A stretch of DNA of 23,082 nucleotides from contig DASYCJ010000033.1 in assembly GCA_036500225.1 (NCBI GenBank), forward strand, positions 1 through 23,082. The letters are read 5' to 3'. The notes below the pieces were generated by a model. It was given only the letters and a program-made list of their open reading frames with translations. It was not told where the DNA came from and did no database searches. The DNA comes from DASUBN01 sp036500225 (GTDB taxonomy: Bacteria; Pseudomonadota; Gammaproteobacteria; Natronospirales; REEB76). Positions 15,072 through 22,382 of the stretch are shown here, piece after piece. The stretch's first letter is position 1; each line of letters opens with the position of its first letter. A program made the position numbers and the translations under genes.

Positions 15072-16103
15072 ATGAGCATCTCGATCTCCAACATCAGTAA
15101 GCGCTACGGCATGTTCAGCGCCGTGGACCGGGTAAGCCTCGACATCCCGCGCGGCGAACTCACCGCACTCCTGGGACCCTCAGGTTCCGGCAAGACCACG
15201 CTCTTGCGCATCATCGCCGGCCTCGAACAGCCGGATGAAGGTGGCAGCATCCGCTTCCAGGACCAGGACATCGCCCAGCTCTCGGTGCGGGACCGCCGCG
15301 TGGGCTTCGTGTTCCAGCACTACGCGCTCTTTCCTCATCTCACGGTGTTCGAGAACGTGGCCTTCGGTCTGCGGGTGAAACCACGGCGCCAGCGACCTGT
15401 AGAAGTGGAGATCAAGCAGCGGGTCGGTGCCTTGCTGGAACTGGTGCAGCTATCGAACTTCGCCGACCGTTACCCATCGCAACTCTCCGGCGGCCAGCGT
15501 CAGCGGGTGGCGCTGGCCCGGGCGCTCGCCATCGAACCGGAAGTGTTGTTGTTGGACGAACCCTTCGGTGCTTTGGACGCCAAGGTACGCCTGGAACTGC
15601 GCCGCTGGTTACGTCGCTTGCATGATGAATTGCATGTCACCAGCGTATTCGTGACCCATGACCAGGACGAGGCCATGGAAGTGGCGGACCGGGTGGTGAT
15701 CATGAACCACGGCCGCATCGAACAGGTCGGCAGTCCCCAGGAGGTCTATCATCGTCCTGCGTCCGCCTTCGTCATGGGGTTCGTGGGCCAGGTGAACGTG
15801 TTCCGTGGCGGCCTGCCGGGTCCGGTGCTGCAGAGCGCCGACCTGCAAGCCGGCCGTTTCGGCGCCATCTATTTCGTGCGGCCGTCGGATGTGGAGATCC
15901 GCCCCTTGCCGGCGCCTGATGTGGAACCTTGCCTCACGGTCTCGCGCATCCATGCGGCGGGGCCGCTGGTGCGGGTGGAACTGCAGGGACAGGGCACGGA
16001 GCTCGTCACCGCCGAGCTCACCCAGGAACGTTTCCGGGAACTGGCCTTGAGCCCGCGGCAGCGGGTGCAGGTGCAATTTCGCAGCGTGCATCGTTTTGAT
16101 TAG
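15072..16103 (+). CDS. cysA: Sulfate ABC transporter ATPase CysA
   Basis: This 343-aa ATPase has Walker A GPSGSGKTT at 35-43, Q-loop Gln82, signature LSGGQ at 138-142, Walker B LLLDE at 159-163 and switch His196. The C-terminal 100 residues (from about 240) form the TOBE-type regulatory domain found in CysA/ModC/MalK-like ATPases. The typical CysA motif VGFVFQHYALFPHLTVFENVAFGL is intact. It powers import through CysTW. Its ATG directly abuts the cysW stop (TAGATG), with GAGG nine bases upstream. Length is close to the usual 340-365 aa. Confidence 0.94.
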   Translation: MSISISNISKRYGMFSAVDRVSLDIPRGELTALLGPSGSGKTTLLRIIAGLEQPDEGGSIRFQDQDIAQLSVRDRRVGFVFQHYALFPHLTVFENVAFGLRVKPRRQRPVEVEIKQRVGALLELVQLSNFADRYPSQLSGGQRQRVALARALAIEPEVLLLDEPFGALDAKVRLELRRWLRRLHDELHVTSVFVTHDQDEAMEVADRVVIMNHGRIEQVGSPQEVYHRPASAFVMGFVGQVNVFRGGLPGPVLQSADLQAGRFGAIYFVRPSDVEIRPLPAPDVEPCLTVSRIHAAGPLVRVELQGQGTELVTAELTQERFRELALSPRQRVQVQFRSVHRFD

Positions 16104-16153
16104 AACTGGCCTCGCGGCCTTCGACAAAAACTGAACCTTAGGGAGAACAGTCC

Positions 16154-17290
16154 ATGCGTATGAACAAGACCCTGCTGGTCCTGATGCTGACCACCGCCGC
16201 TGCAGCGCCGCTGGCTCAGGCTGACGATGCCGGCAGCACCACCATCGGCGGTCTGATCTTCACGGATCTCACCAGCATCAGCACCACCCAGGACCAGGCA
16301 GGCCTACCTTCCACGGACAAGGACCCGAACGGCTTCGGCCTGGACGTAAAGCGCGGCTATTTCATGGTCAACCACAGCTTCGATGACGTGTGGTCCGCGA
16401 ACCTGGTCACCGACTTCAACTTCGCGAGCTATAAGGCTAGTTCCACGTCCACGGTGAACGGTGGCACCTCCGGCGAGGCCGTGACCACCACGACCACGGT
16501 CACAACCCCCGAGACCCAACTCTTCATCAAGAACTTGTATGTGCAGGCGCATCTCAACGACTGGGCCACGCTGCGGGTCGGCGCCGCCAGCATGCCCTGG
16601 ACTTCGTACGTGGAAGGTGTGTACGGCTATCGCTTCGTGGAGAACACCATGACCGATCGCAGCGCCTTCGCCAACACCGCTGATTGGGGCCTGCATGCCC
16701 TCGGTGGCGACAGCTTGGTGAGCTATGGCTTCTCGCTGGTGAACGGCGGCGGTTACAAGAACTCCAGTCGCAGCAAAAGCATGGATGAGGAAGGCCGCAT
16801 CGCGGTCACGCCGCTGGATGGCGCCCTGGTCATCGCCGGGGGCTTCTACACCGGCAAGCGCGGACTCGACACCGAGGCCACGCCAGCGGTACACACCGTC
16901 AGCCGCGAGGACCTGCTCTTGGCCTGGAAGGCCGACGGTCTCACCCTGGGCCTGGAGTGGTTCGACGCGGACAAGTGGAACAACGTGCTGACCCCAGCAG
17001 GTACGCCCACCACCACGTCCTCAGGCACTTCGTTGTTCGGCTCCTATAACTTCTCGGATACGGCCTACGCCGTGTTCGCCCGTTATGACGACGTGAAGCC
17101 CACCAGGGACACGGATGCGAGCCAGGAAGACAAGTACTACAACTTCGGCGTGTCCTGGAAATATAGCGCCGCCCTGACCTGGGCCTTGGCTTACAAGAAC
17201 GACAAGGTGACCGACAACCTGAAGCTGGGCAACAGCACCGATTCGCTGAAGACCCAGGAATTCGGCGCCTGGGCCCAGATTAAATTCTAA
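16154..17290 (+). CDS. Outer-membrane porin-like beta-barrel protein
   Basis: This 378-aa protein has a signal peptide (MRMNKTLLVLMLTTAAAAPLAQA) and then alternating amphipathic strands such as RGYFMVNHSFDDVWSANLVTDFNF, LFIKNLYVQAHLNDWATLRVGA and SLFGSYNFSDTAYAVFARYDDV. It ends in Phe (AWAQIKF), the usual C-terminal signal of outer-membrane barrels. One loop near residues 95-118 is extremely Thr-rich. It resembles anion-selective porins of the OprO/OprP kind in general form, but I cannot assign a family firmly. It lies 50 nt after cysA, with AGGGAGA seven bases before the ATG and no terminator between, so it is probably the last gene of the operon and could let the transported anion across the outer membrane (inference). 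Confidence 0.8.
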   Translation: MRMNKTLLVLMLTTAAAAPLAQADDAGSTTIGGLIFTDLTSISTTQDQAGLPSTDKDPNGFGLDVKRGYFMVNHSFDDVWSANLVTDFNFASYKASSTSTVNGGTSGEAVTTTTTVTTPETQLFIKNLYVQAHLNDWATLRVGAASMPWTSYVEGVYGYRFVENTMTDRSAFANTADWGLHALGGDSLVSYGFSLVNGGGYKNSSRSKSMDEEGRIAVTPLDGALVIAGGFYTGKRGLDTEATPAVHTVSREDLLLAWKADGLTLGLEWFDADKWNNVLTPAGTPTTTSSGTSLFGSYNFSDTAYAVFARYDDVKPTRDTDASQEDKYYNFGVSWKYSAALTWALAYKNDKVTDNLKLGNSTDSLKTQEFGAWAQIKF

Positions 17291-17320
17291 GTCTCCATAG
17301 AGTGTTCATTCGAGCGAACG

Positions 17321-17347
17321 GACGGCCCCGCAAGGGGCCGTCTTTTT
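17321..17347 (+). terminator. Rho-independent terminator of the sulfate operon
   Basis: GACGGCCCC (17321-17329) and GGGGCCGTC (17334-17342) form a perfect nine-pair stem capped by a GCAA tetraloop, followed by TTTTT. It lies 30 nt after the porin stop. No T-run exists on the minus side, so it ends the plus-strand operon only. Confidence 0.93.
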
Positions 17348-17358
17348 ATGACCAGCCG

Positions 17359-17790
17359 TTAGCCGCCAGTCAGTTGCTTGGTGAAATGGATGTCCGAATG
17401 GCCCTTGGGACAGCCCGCGATGCGGGCTTGTTCTACGTAGCCGAGTCGCGCGTAGAAGTCCGGTGCCTGGAAGTCGTGGGAAGACAACACGATCTGGGTG
17501 CAGCGTCTGCTGAGGGCGTGGCGCTCCACCGCCAGCAGCAAGGATTTCCCGAGCCCCTTTTTCCGTTCGGATCCATGCACCCAGAGTTGAGCGACATGGC
17601 AGCATCCACCCCAGGTATGACCGCTGACACCGGCGATTATGCTGCCTTGTGAGTCCTTGATGGCTGCCGCGTATTCCTCGCCGTCGAAGAGGCCGGTGGC
17701 AGTCGAATTGAACTCGTAGATGCGCTCGCCCAGGAAGGCTTCGATCTCCCCGGACGGGTCTTGGGTGAATTCTATGGATGAGGGGTTCAT
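17359..17790 (-). CDS. GNAT-family N-acetyltransferase
   Basis: From ATG 17790 the protein is 143 aa, typical for a small GNAT. Motif A is VAQLWVHGSERKKGLGKSLLLAVERHA, with the acetyl-CoA loop R-K-K-G-L-G-K; a later HDFQAPDFYARLGYVEQARI matches motif B. It should transfer an acetyl group from acetyl-CoA to an amine; the acceptor is unknown. A TTG at 17832 in the same frame is possible, but the ATG gives the normal domain start. No strong Shine-Dalgarno is visible. It lies 64 nt after the EamA gene on the same strand, possibly the last gene of a LysR-EamA-GNAT unit. The acceptor could be the amine made by the nearby decarboxylase, which is speculation. Confidence 0.85.
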   Translation of the reverse strand: MNPSSIEFTQDPSGEIEAFLGERIYEFNSTATGLFDGEEYAAAIKDSQGSIIAGVSGHTWGGCCHVAQLWVHGSERKKGLGKSLLLAVERHALSRRCTQIVLSSHDFQAPDFYARLGYVEQARIAGCPKGHSDIHFTKQLTGG

Positions 17791-17854
17791 GCTGGCTGCC
17801 TGAGGTATCGCACCCTGACTAGATGCGGGCAAGCCGGCTTTTATTACAGCATGG

Positions 17855-18751
17855 TCAGGCGGTGGATTTCTTGATGCCGCGCACCAGCGCCGGGCCCACT
17901 TCCACCAGCACCACTCCCAGCAGGATCAGCGCGCAGCCGACGCCGGCGATGAACGTGAGTCGCTCATGCAGCATCACGGCGCCCGCGAGCGCCGCGAACA
18001 CGCTCTCCAAGCACATGATGAGTGATGCTTCCGCGGGTGGCGTGTATTTCTGGGCGATCACCGACAGGGTGAAGGCCACGCCACCCGACAGCAGGCCGGC
18101 GTAGAGGATCGATGGCATGGCGATGCCGATCCCGGACGTGGATACAGGCTCGAATATCAGACCCACGCAGAGAGCCAACACCGCAGTGATGCCGTATTGG
18201 ACGAAGGACAGGAAGAAGGGCCGGTGGGTACGTTGCAGGAAGTCGCCGATCAGAGTGATGGCGAGCGCCCAGGCGAAGTCCGCTAGCACCACCAAGAGAT
18301 CGCCGAAGGACCAATGGCGTGCGCTGCCATCGTCCGTGAGCAGCCAGGCACCGATGACCGACACGGCGCAGGCGACGATCACCAGGAGACGCGGCCGGGT
18401 GCGGTTCAGGCCCCAGACCATGAAGGGTACGATCACCACATAGAGCGCTGTCAGAAAGCCGCCGTTGGTGGCGCTGGTGGTGACCAGGCCCGCCTGTTGC
18501 AGGCAGCTGCCGGTGCATAGGCAAAGACCGATGACGGTCGCCTGCAGCCAGTCCTTGCGACTAAGGGGTGGGTGGCCACGGCGCAGTTCGTAGAGCATCA
18601 AGGGCAGCAAGGCCAACGCTGAGAGCAGGAAGCGGGAGCCCACGAAGGTGATAGGCCCCATGCTGTGGTTGGCGTCCTTCTGGGCGATGAAGGCCGTACC
18701 CCAGATGAGGGCCGTAAGCAGCAACAACAAGTCGGCGCGCAGGCGGTTCAT
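17855..18751 (-). CDS. EamA/DMT-superfamily transporter
   Basis: The 298-aa sequence has ten hydrophobic helices in two EamA repeats. The first repeat opens with LLLLLTALIWGTAFIAQKDA; the second has DLLVVLADFAWALAITLIGDF and ends with LESVFAALAGAVMLHERLTFIAGVGCALILLGVVLVE, the standard second-repeat signature. Family members usually export amino acids or small metabolites across the inner membrane. AGGGG lies six bases before the ATG. It starts 31 nt after the LysR stop on the same strand, so the regulator and exporter are probably cotranscribed and both face the decarboxylase gene. A role in moving the decarboxylase substrate or product is likely from context only. Confidence 0.9.
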   Translation of the reverse strand: MNRLRADLLLLLTALIWGTAFIAQKDANHSMGPITFVGSRFLLSALALLPLMLYELRRGHPPLSRKDWLQATVIGLCLCTGSCLQQAGLVTTSATNGGFLTALYVVIVPFMVWGLNRTRPRLLVIVACAVSVIGAWLLTDDGSARHWSFGDLLVVLADFAWALAITLIGDFLQRTHRPFFLSFVQYGITAVLALCVGLIFEPVSTSGIGIAMPSILYAGLLSGGVAFTLSVIAQKYTPPAEASLIMCLESVFAALAGAVMLHERLTFIAGVGCALILLGVVLVEVGPALVRGIKKSTA

Positions 18752-18782
18752 GTCCGGCCCCTAATTAAGACGCGTCAGGGTA

Positions 18783-19667
18783 TCAAGTTCCACGGGCTTC
18801 GAGTCTTAGCCACTCCACGAAAGCCTGCACCGAAGCATCGCCGCCGCGGCTCTTGGGATGCACCGCGTAGAAGGCCAGCTCCACAGGCAGGTTGATGCGG
18901 AAGGGTTTCACCAGCCTTCCCGTATCGATCTCCGCCTGCACCAGCGGCGACGAGGCCAAGGCCACGCCCTGGCCCTCGATGGCCGCTTGGATCAGCACGT
19001 TCATGTCTTCCACCACTAGGCCCTGGCGCGCGTCCACGCCGCGCACGCCGGCGAGTTCCAGCCACTGCTGCCAATGGCGATGGGTGGTGTCGTGCAATAG
19101 CGGTACGTGTTTTAGGTCCGCTGGCGTGCGCAGTGGATGCGCGCCCTCCATGAGCCGTGGCGCGCACACCGGGAATTCCTCAGGCGTGAACAGGCGCAAC
19201 GATGTGACGCCGGGCCAACGGCCGCGGCCGTAGCGGATGGCGAGATCGATGCCCTCCCGGTCGAAGTCCGTGAGCTGCGGTGAGGTGCTCAAGCGGATCT
19301 CTAGATCCGGATGGGCATTCTGGAAACGATGCAGACGTGGCACCAGCCAGCGGGCCGCGAGGGAGGCGAGGGTGCTCACGGTCAGCACCTGCCTGCTCGT
19401 GTCCACCCGCACAGCTTCCACCGCTTCGCGTATCTGATCGAAGGCGCTTTGGACGCCGAAGGCGAACTCGCGGCCCCGGGCTGTGAGCTGCAGACCCCGG
19501 GGCAGGCGATGGAATAACTCACAGCCTAAGAAGTCTTCCAATTGCTTCACCTGCCGGCTCACGGCGCCATGGGTTACATGCAGTTCGATGGCGGCGCGGC
19601 TCAAGCTGCCGTGGCGGGCAGCGGCCTCGAAGGCCTTGAGGGCATTGGGTGGCGGCAAATCGCGCAT
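18783..19667 (-). CDS. LysR-family transcriptional regulator, GcvA-like
   Basis: This 294-aa protein begins MRDLPPPNALKAFEAAARHGSLSRAAIELHVTHGAVSRQVKQLEDFLG, the GcvA-subgroup HTH, followed by LFHRLPRGLQLTARG. The effector domain shows VSTLASLAARWLVPRLHRFQ and LAIRYGRGRWPG, again typical of GcvA-like members. These bind DNA as tetramers and respond to a small metabolite, often an amino acid. It is divergent from the PLP decarboxylase, with a perfect inverted repeat in the 112-bp gap. LysR regulators usually control the divergent gene and themselves. Only a weak ribosome-binding site precedes the ATG. Confidence 0.93.
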   Translation of the reverse strand: MRDLPPPNALKAFEAAARHGSLSRAAIELHVTHGAVSRQVKQLEDFLGCELFHRLPRGLQLTARGREFAFGVQSAFDQIREAVEAVRVDTSRQVLTVSTLASLAARWLVPRLHRFQNAHPDLEIRLSTSPQLTDFDREGIDLAIRYGRGRWPGVTSLRLFTPEEFPVCAPRLMEGAHPLRTPADLKHVPLLHDTTHRHWQQWLELAGVRGVDARQGLVVEDMNVLIQAAIEGQGVALASSPLVQAEIDTGRLVKPFRINLPVELAFYAVHPKSRGGDASVQAFVEWLRLEARGT

Positions 19668-19684
19668 AGGAATCTATCAGCTTA

Positions 19685-19704
19685 TTGCACAGCTAAATGT
19701 GCAA
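19685..19704. promoter_or_regulatory. Inverted-repeat LysR-type binding box
   Basis: TTGCAC (19685-19690) and GTGCAA (19699-19704) are perfect reverse complements around eight AT-rich bases. The box is 18 bp upstream of the LysR start codon and centred about 55 bp before the predicted decarboxylase transcript start, the standard position for a LysR recognition site that activates one gene and represses the regulator. Confidence 0.65.
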
Positions 19705-19713
19705 AAACATGCT

Positions 19714-19743
19714 TTGTATCGGGCTATAAGGGCCCCCTACAAT
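19714..19743 (+). promoter_or_regulatory. Sigma-70-type promoter of the decarboxylase gene
   Basis: TTGTAT (19714-19719) and TACAAT (19738-19743) are spaced by 18 bases. The -10 matches at 5 of 6 positions and the -35 is weak, as expected for an activator-dependent promoter. The start site would be near 19750, giving a leader of about 30 nt. Confidence 0.45.
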
Positions 19744-19779
19744 CATGTTCTGTGAAAATTCCTAACAAGTAAAGCCATC

Positions 19780-21231
19780 ATGAAAACCCCCGCCGAACGC
19801 AGCCTCGACCCCCAGGATTGGGACGCCTTCAGGCGCCTAGCCCATCGCGCCCTGGACGATGCTCTGGATAGCCTGGCCACGGTGCATGAGCGGTCGGTCT
19901 GGCAGAGCGTGCCCCAGGCGGTGCGCACTGAACTCAAGACACCGGTGCCGCGCCTGGGCCAGGGCGATGAAGCAGCATACGAAGACTATAGGCGTCTGGT
20001 CGCACCGTATCCGCTCGGCAACATCCATCCGCGCTTCTGGGGCTGGGTGAATGGCAGCGGCACGCCCATGGGTGTGGTGGCGGAGATGTTGGCGGCCACC
20101 ATGAACGTGAACGCCGCGGGCTTCGACCAGAGTTCCACCTATGTGGAGTTGCAGGTCATCGAGTGGTTCAAGGAGATCATGGGCTTCCCCACCGAAGCGA
20201 GCGGCATCCTGGTCACCGGCGGTTCCGTGAGCAACCTGGTGGGCTTGAACGTGGCCCGCAGCGCCATGGCGCCCTTCGCCGTGCGCCGCGAAGGCTTAAG
20301 CGGACAGCCGCGGCTCATGTATTACACCTCAGACGAGACCCACAACTCCGCACAGAAGGCCGTGGAGCTCATGGGGCTCGGCGACGCATCCCTGGCGCGC
20401 ATCCCGATGGATGCCGGCTACCGCATGGATGTGGCGGCCCTCAAGGCACGCATCGCCGCTGACCGGCGCGACGGACGGTTACCGGTCTGCGTGGTGGCCA
20501 ATGCAGGCACCGTGAACACAGGCGCTGTGGACGATCTCGAAGCCATCGCCGATCTCTGTCGCGATGAGAAGCTGTGGCTGCACGTGGACGGGGCCTTCGG
20601 CGCCTTCGCGGTATTGGATGCAGGCACGCGCTCCATGCTGAAGGGCATGGAACGGGCTGATTCGCTGGCCTTCGACTTGCATAAATGGATGTACCTGCCC
20701 TATGACACGGGCTGCGTGCTGATCCGCGACGGCAAGAAGCATAAGGATGCCTTTGCGGTGCAGGCCAGCTATCTCAACAAGCTGGAGGGCGGCATCGCCG
20801 CCACGCCCGTCGCCTTCGCCGATTACGGCCCGCAGCTCTCGCGGGGTTTCCGTGCCCTCAAGGTCTGGCTCAACCTAAAGGCTTACGGCGTGGATGAGTT
20901 CGCCCGGCTGGTCAGCCAGAACCTGGCCCAAGCCCAATATCTGAAGGAACGGGTGGAGCGGGAGTCACTACTGGAACTCCTGGCACCGGTGCTCATGAAC
21001 GTGGTGAACCTCCGCTATCGCGGCAAGGGCCTGGACGAGAAGACGCTCAACGACCTGAACGCCCGCATCCTGGTGGCCCTGCAAGAGCGGGGCATCGCGG
21101 CGCCTTCTTCCACATCCCTCAAGGGCCGCTTTGCCATCCGTGTGGCCATCACCAACCACCGCAGCCGCCGCGAGGATTTCGATGCACTCGCTGATGCCGT
21201 GTTGGCGCTGGGGCAGGAGTTCACACGGTGA
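19780..21231 (+). CDS. PLP-dependent group II (aromatic-amino-acid-type) decarboxylase
   Basis: This 483-aa enzyme belongs to the group II decarboxylase family (DDC/GAD fold type I). PLP-site features are ILVTGGSVSNLVGLNVAR, His188 in SDETHNSAQKA (ring stacking), Asp270 in HVDGAF and Lys302 in FDLHKWMYLPYDTGCVL (Schiff base). The N-terminal block YPLGNIHPRFWGWVNGSGTPMGVVAEML matches this family's HPxFxG region. It should decarboxylate an amino acid to an amine; the aromatic-amino-acid type is the closest match, but substrate cannot be fixed by eye. The usual HVDAAYAG is HVDGAFGAF here. The ribosome-binding site is poor. It is divergent from a LysR-EamA-GNAT group and followed by a one-base-overlap ORF and a cupin. 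Confidence 0.92.
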   Translation: MKTPAERSLDPQDWDAFRRLAHRALDDALDSLATVHERSVWQSVPQAVRTELKTPVPRLGQGDEAAYEDYRRLVAPYPLGNIHPRFWGWVNGSGTPMGVVAEMLAATMNVNAAGFDQSSTYVELQVIEWFKEIMGFPTEASGILVTGGSVSNLVGLNVARSAMAPFAVRREGLSGQPRLMYYTSDETHNSAQKAVELMGLGDASLARIPMDAGYRMDVAALKARIAADRRDGRLPVCVVANAGTVNTGAVDDLEAIADLCRDEKLWLHVDGAFGAFAVLDAGTRSMLKGMERADSLAFDLHKWMYLPYDTGCVLIRDGKKHKDAFAVQASYLNKLEGGIAATPVAFADYGPQLSRGFRALKVWLNLKAYGVDEFARLVSQNLAQAQYLKERVERESLLELLAPVLMNVVNLRYRGKGLDEKTLNDLNARILVALQERGIAAPSSTSLKGRFAIRVAITNHRSRREDFDALADAVLALGQEFTR

Positions 21232-21341
21232 TGCATAGCATCGAAGAGCGGACCACTCTCGCAGAACTGGATGGGGTGGTGACCGCTGCTCGTGGCGGTG
21301 TCAATTTCGCTGCGTCCAGCGCACGCTGGGGTAAGCCTTGA
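21231..21341 (+). CDS. Possible 36-codon ORF coupled to the decarboxylase
   Basis: The ATG overlaps the decarboxylase stop by one base (TGATG), and an AGGAG lies 11 bases upstream. It encodes a short peptide opening MHSIEERTTLAELDGVVTAARG, with no recognisable domain. Its TGA overlaps a TTG start (TTGA) in the frame of the following cupin, so a coupling chain is conceivable. Overlap arrangement is the only support; it may be chance. No function is assigned. Confidence 0.25.
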   Translation: MHSIEERTTLAELDGVVTAARGGVNFAASSARWGKP

Positions 21342-21358
21342 ATAGGCAGGCCGACCCG

Positions 21359-21664
21359 ATGAGCTGGGCCGACATAGGCGGTTGTGCACCGCGCCAGGTG
21401 TCGGAGGGTTTTCGGGTGTGGGATATCTGGCAGGGCGTGGATGGCTCGAAGGCGCAGGTGGTGGATATCGCGCCGGGAGCCTGCTATCCCGAAGTGGAAG
21501 TGCATGCTCCTGGCCCTGAGGAGGTATATGTGGTGAGCGGTGTGTTCAATGACGGCGAGCGCGACTACCCAGCCGGCAGCTTCATCCATTGTCCCGCTGG
21601 ATCCGCGCATGTGCCCCAATCCCGCCTGGGTTGCCGTCTATTCCTCTTCTATCCTCAAGGCTAA
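21359..21664 (+). CDS. ChrR-type single-domain cupin protein
   Basis: The 101-aa protein is one cupin barrel. VVDIAPGACYPEVEVHAPGPEEVYVVSGVFNDGERDYPAGSFIHCPAGSAHVP carries the two cupin motifs: a His and Glu pair (H-x-P-x-P-E-E), then G-D/E and a final His. These residues would bind a metal. The pattern is closest to the ChrR/anti-sigma cupin type, but no anti-sigma domain is attached. ATG 21359 is chosen; a TTG at 21338 would add seven residues and overlap the small ORF by four bases. It lies downstream of the decarboxylase in the same direction with no terminator seen, so it may be a partner in the same pathway. Confidence 0.8.
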   Translation: MSWADIGGCAPRQVSEGFRVWDIWQGVDGSKAQVVDIAPGACYPEVEVHAPGPEEVYVVSGVFNDGERDYPAGSFIHCPAGSAHVPQSRLGCRLFLFYPQG

Positions 21665-21717
21665 TCACCGGGTGGTAGTCATCCGCTCGGCAGCATGAGG
21701 GATCCATATCTAGGACG

Positions 21718-21739
21718 AACCCTCTTGATCTAGAGGGTT
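21718..21739. other. Eight-pair hairpin without T-run
   Basis: AACCCTCT (21718-21725) and AGAGGGTT (21732-21739) are perfect reverse complements around TGATCT. It follows the cupin stop by 53 nt but lacks a T-run, so it is not a standard terminator. It could be an mRNA end-protecting hairpin or a protein site. Confidence 0.5.
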
Positions 21740-21813
21740 ACTTCGTCAAATAGGCTACTAAAAGCTGCAAATCCTCGGCTTTCGGCTTATATCGGTAATT
21801 TACTGTTTCAGCA

Positions 21814-21842
21814 CTGGAAAACGGGAACTCCAGGGTTATACT
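21814..21842 (+). promoter_or_regulatory. Weak candidate promoter before the 158-aa gene
   Basis: CTGGAA (21814-21819) and TATACT (21837-21842) are 17 bases apart. The -10 is good (5 of 6), the -35 poor (3 of 6). It would leave a leader of about 55 nt before the ATG at 21906. Just downstream, ATATG and CATAT form a small inverted repeat that could be a regulator site. Confidence 0.25.
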
Positions 21843-21905
21843 CATTGTCGATATGTAAAATCATATTGTCCGCCAAGGATGGCCTCTTTCAGGAGGATGA
21901 GCGGA

Positions 21906-22382
21906 ATGGCGAAGCAGTTTCTGCGGCTCACGTTCTACGGGCGTGAAGCACCGGTACATGTGGAGATCGGCCAGGTGGATGCGGAGGACATCATGTCCGG
22001 CCTCAAGGCCCTATCCGCCGGCGGCAAGGACATGCAGGCTTTCTATCTATTCCCCATCGGTGGCGAACTCAGCATCCTCATCTCGGTGGGCGAGATCCAA
22101 ACCGTCCAGCTCACCAGTAAACAGAATGGCGACTGGAAGCCTGCGGCACTGCACCATGGCGTGGCGTTCTATCTGAAAGGCCGCAGCCATCCGCTGGAAC
22201 TCGACTACTCAGGTCACGGTCCGCTGGACGACATGTTCCACGGCCTGGCGGATACCCGTTACGGCGAAGAGATCCCGGGCTGCATCATGCTCGCGGATGG
22301 TGCCGGCGAACCGGCCTTTTTCCGCATGGACGAGATCCAGTACGTCATCGCCAAGAGCAGTCTCATCAAGCGACTGTCCTGA
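21906..22382 (+). CDS. Hypothetical protein, 158 aa, unrecognised
   Basis: I do not recognise this protein. It starts MAKQFLRLTFYGREAPVHVEIGQ, has a regular alternation of hydrophobic strands (AFYLFPIGGELSILISVGEIQTVQL), a central GVAFYLKGRSHPLELDYSGHGPLDD and a C-terminal FFRMDEIQYVIAKSSLIKRLS. There is no signal peptide, membrane helix or cysteine-rich site, so it is likely a soluble cytoplasmic beta-rich protein. The AGGAGG at 21891-21896 decides the start: it is nine bases before ATG 21906, but abuts ATG 21897 directly and lies after the upstream 21879 ATG. It converges on the Lrp-like gene and overlaps its 3' end by 17 nt. Confidence 0.75.
   Translation: MAKQFLRLTFYGREAPVHVEIGQVDAEDIMSGLKALSAGGKDMQAFYLFPIGGELSILISVGEIQTVQLTSKQNGDWKPAALHHGVAFYLKGRSHPLELDYSGHGPLDDMFHGLADTRYGEEIPGCIMLADGAGEPAFFRMDEIQYVIAKSSLIKRLS

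Noticed and set aside
21718..21739. Terminator of the decarboxylase-cupin genes
   Set aside because: The stem is good, but no T-run follows on either strand; it is kept only as a hairpin.
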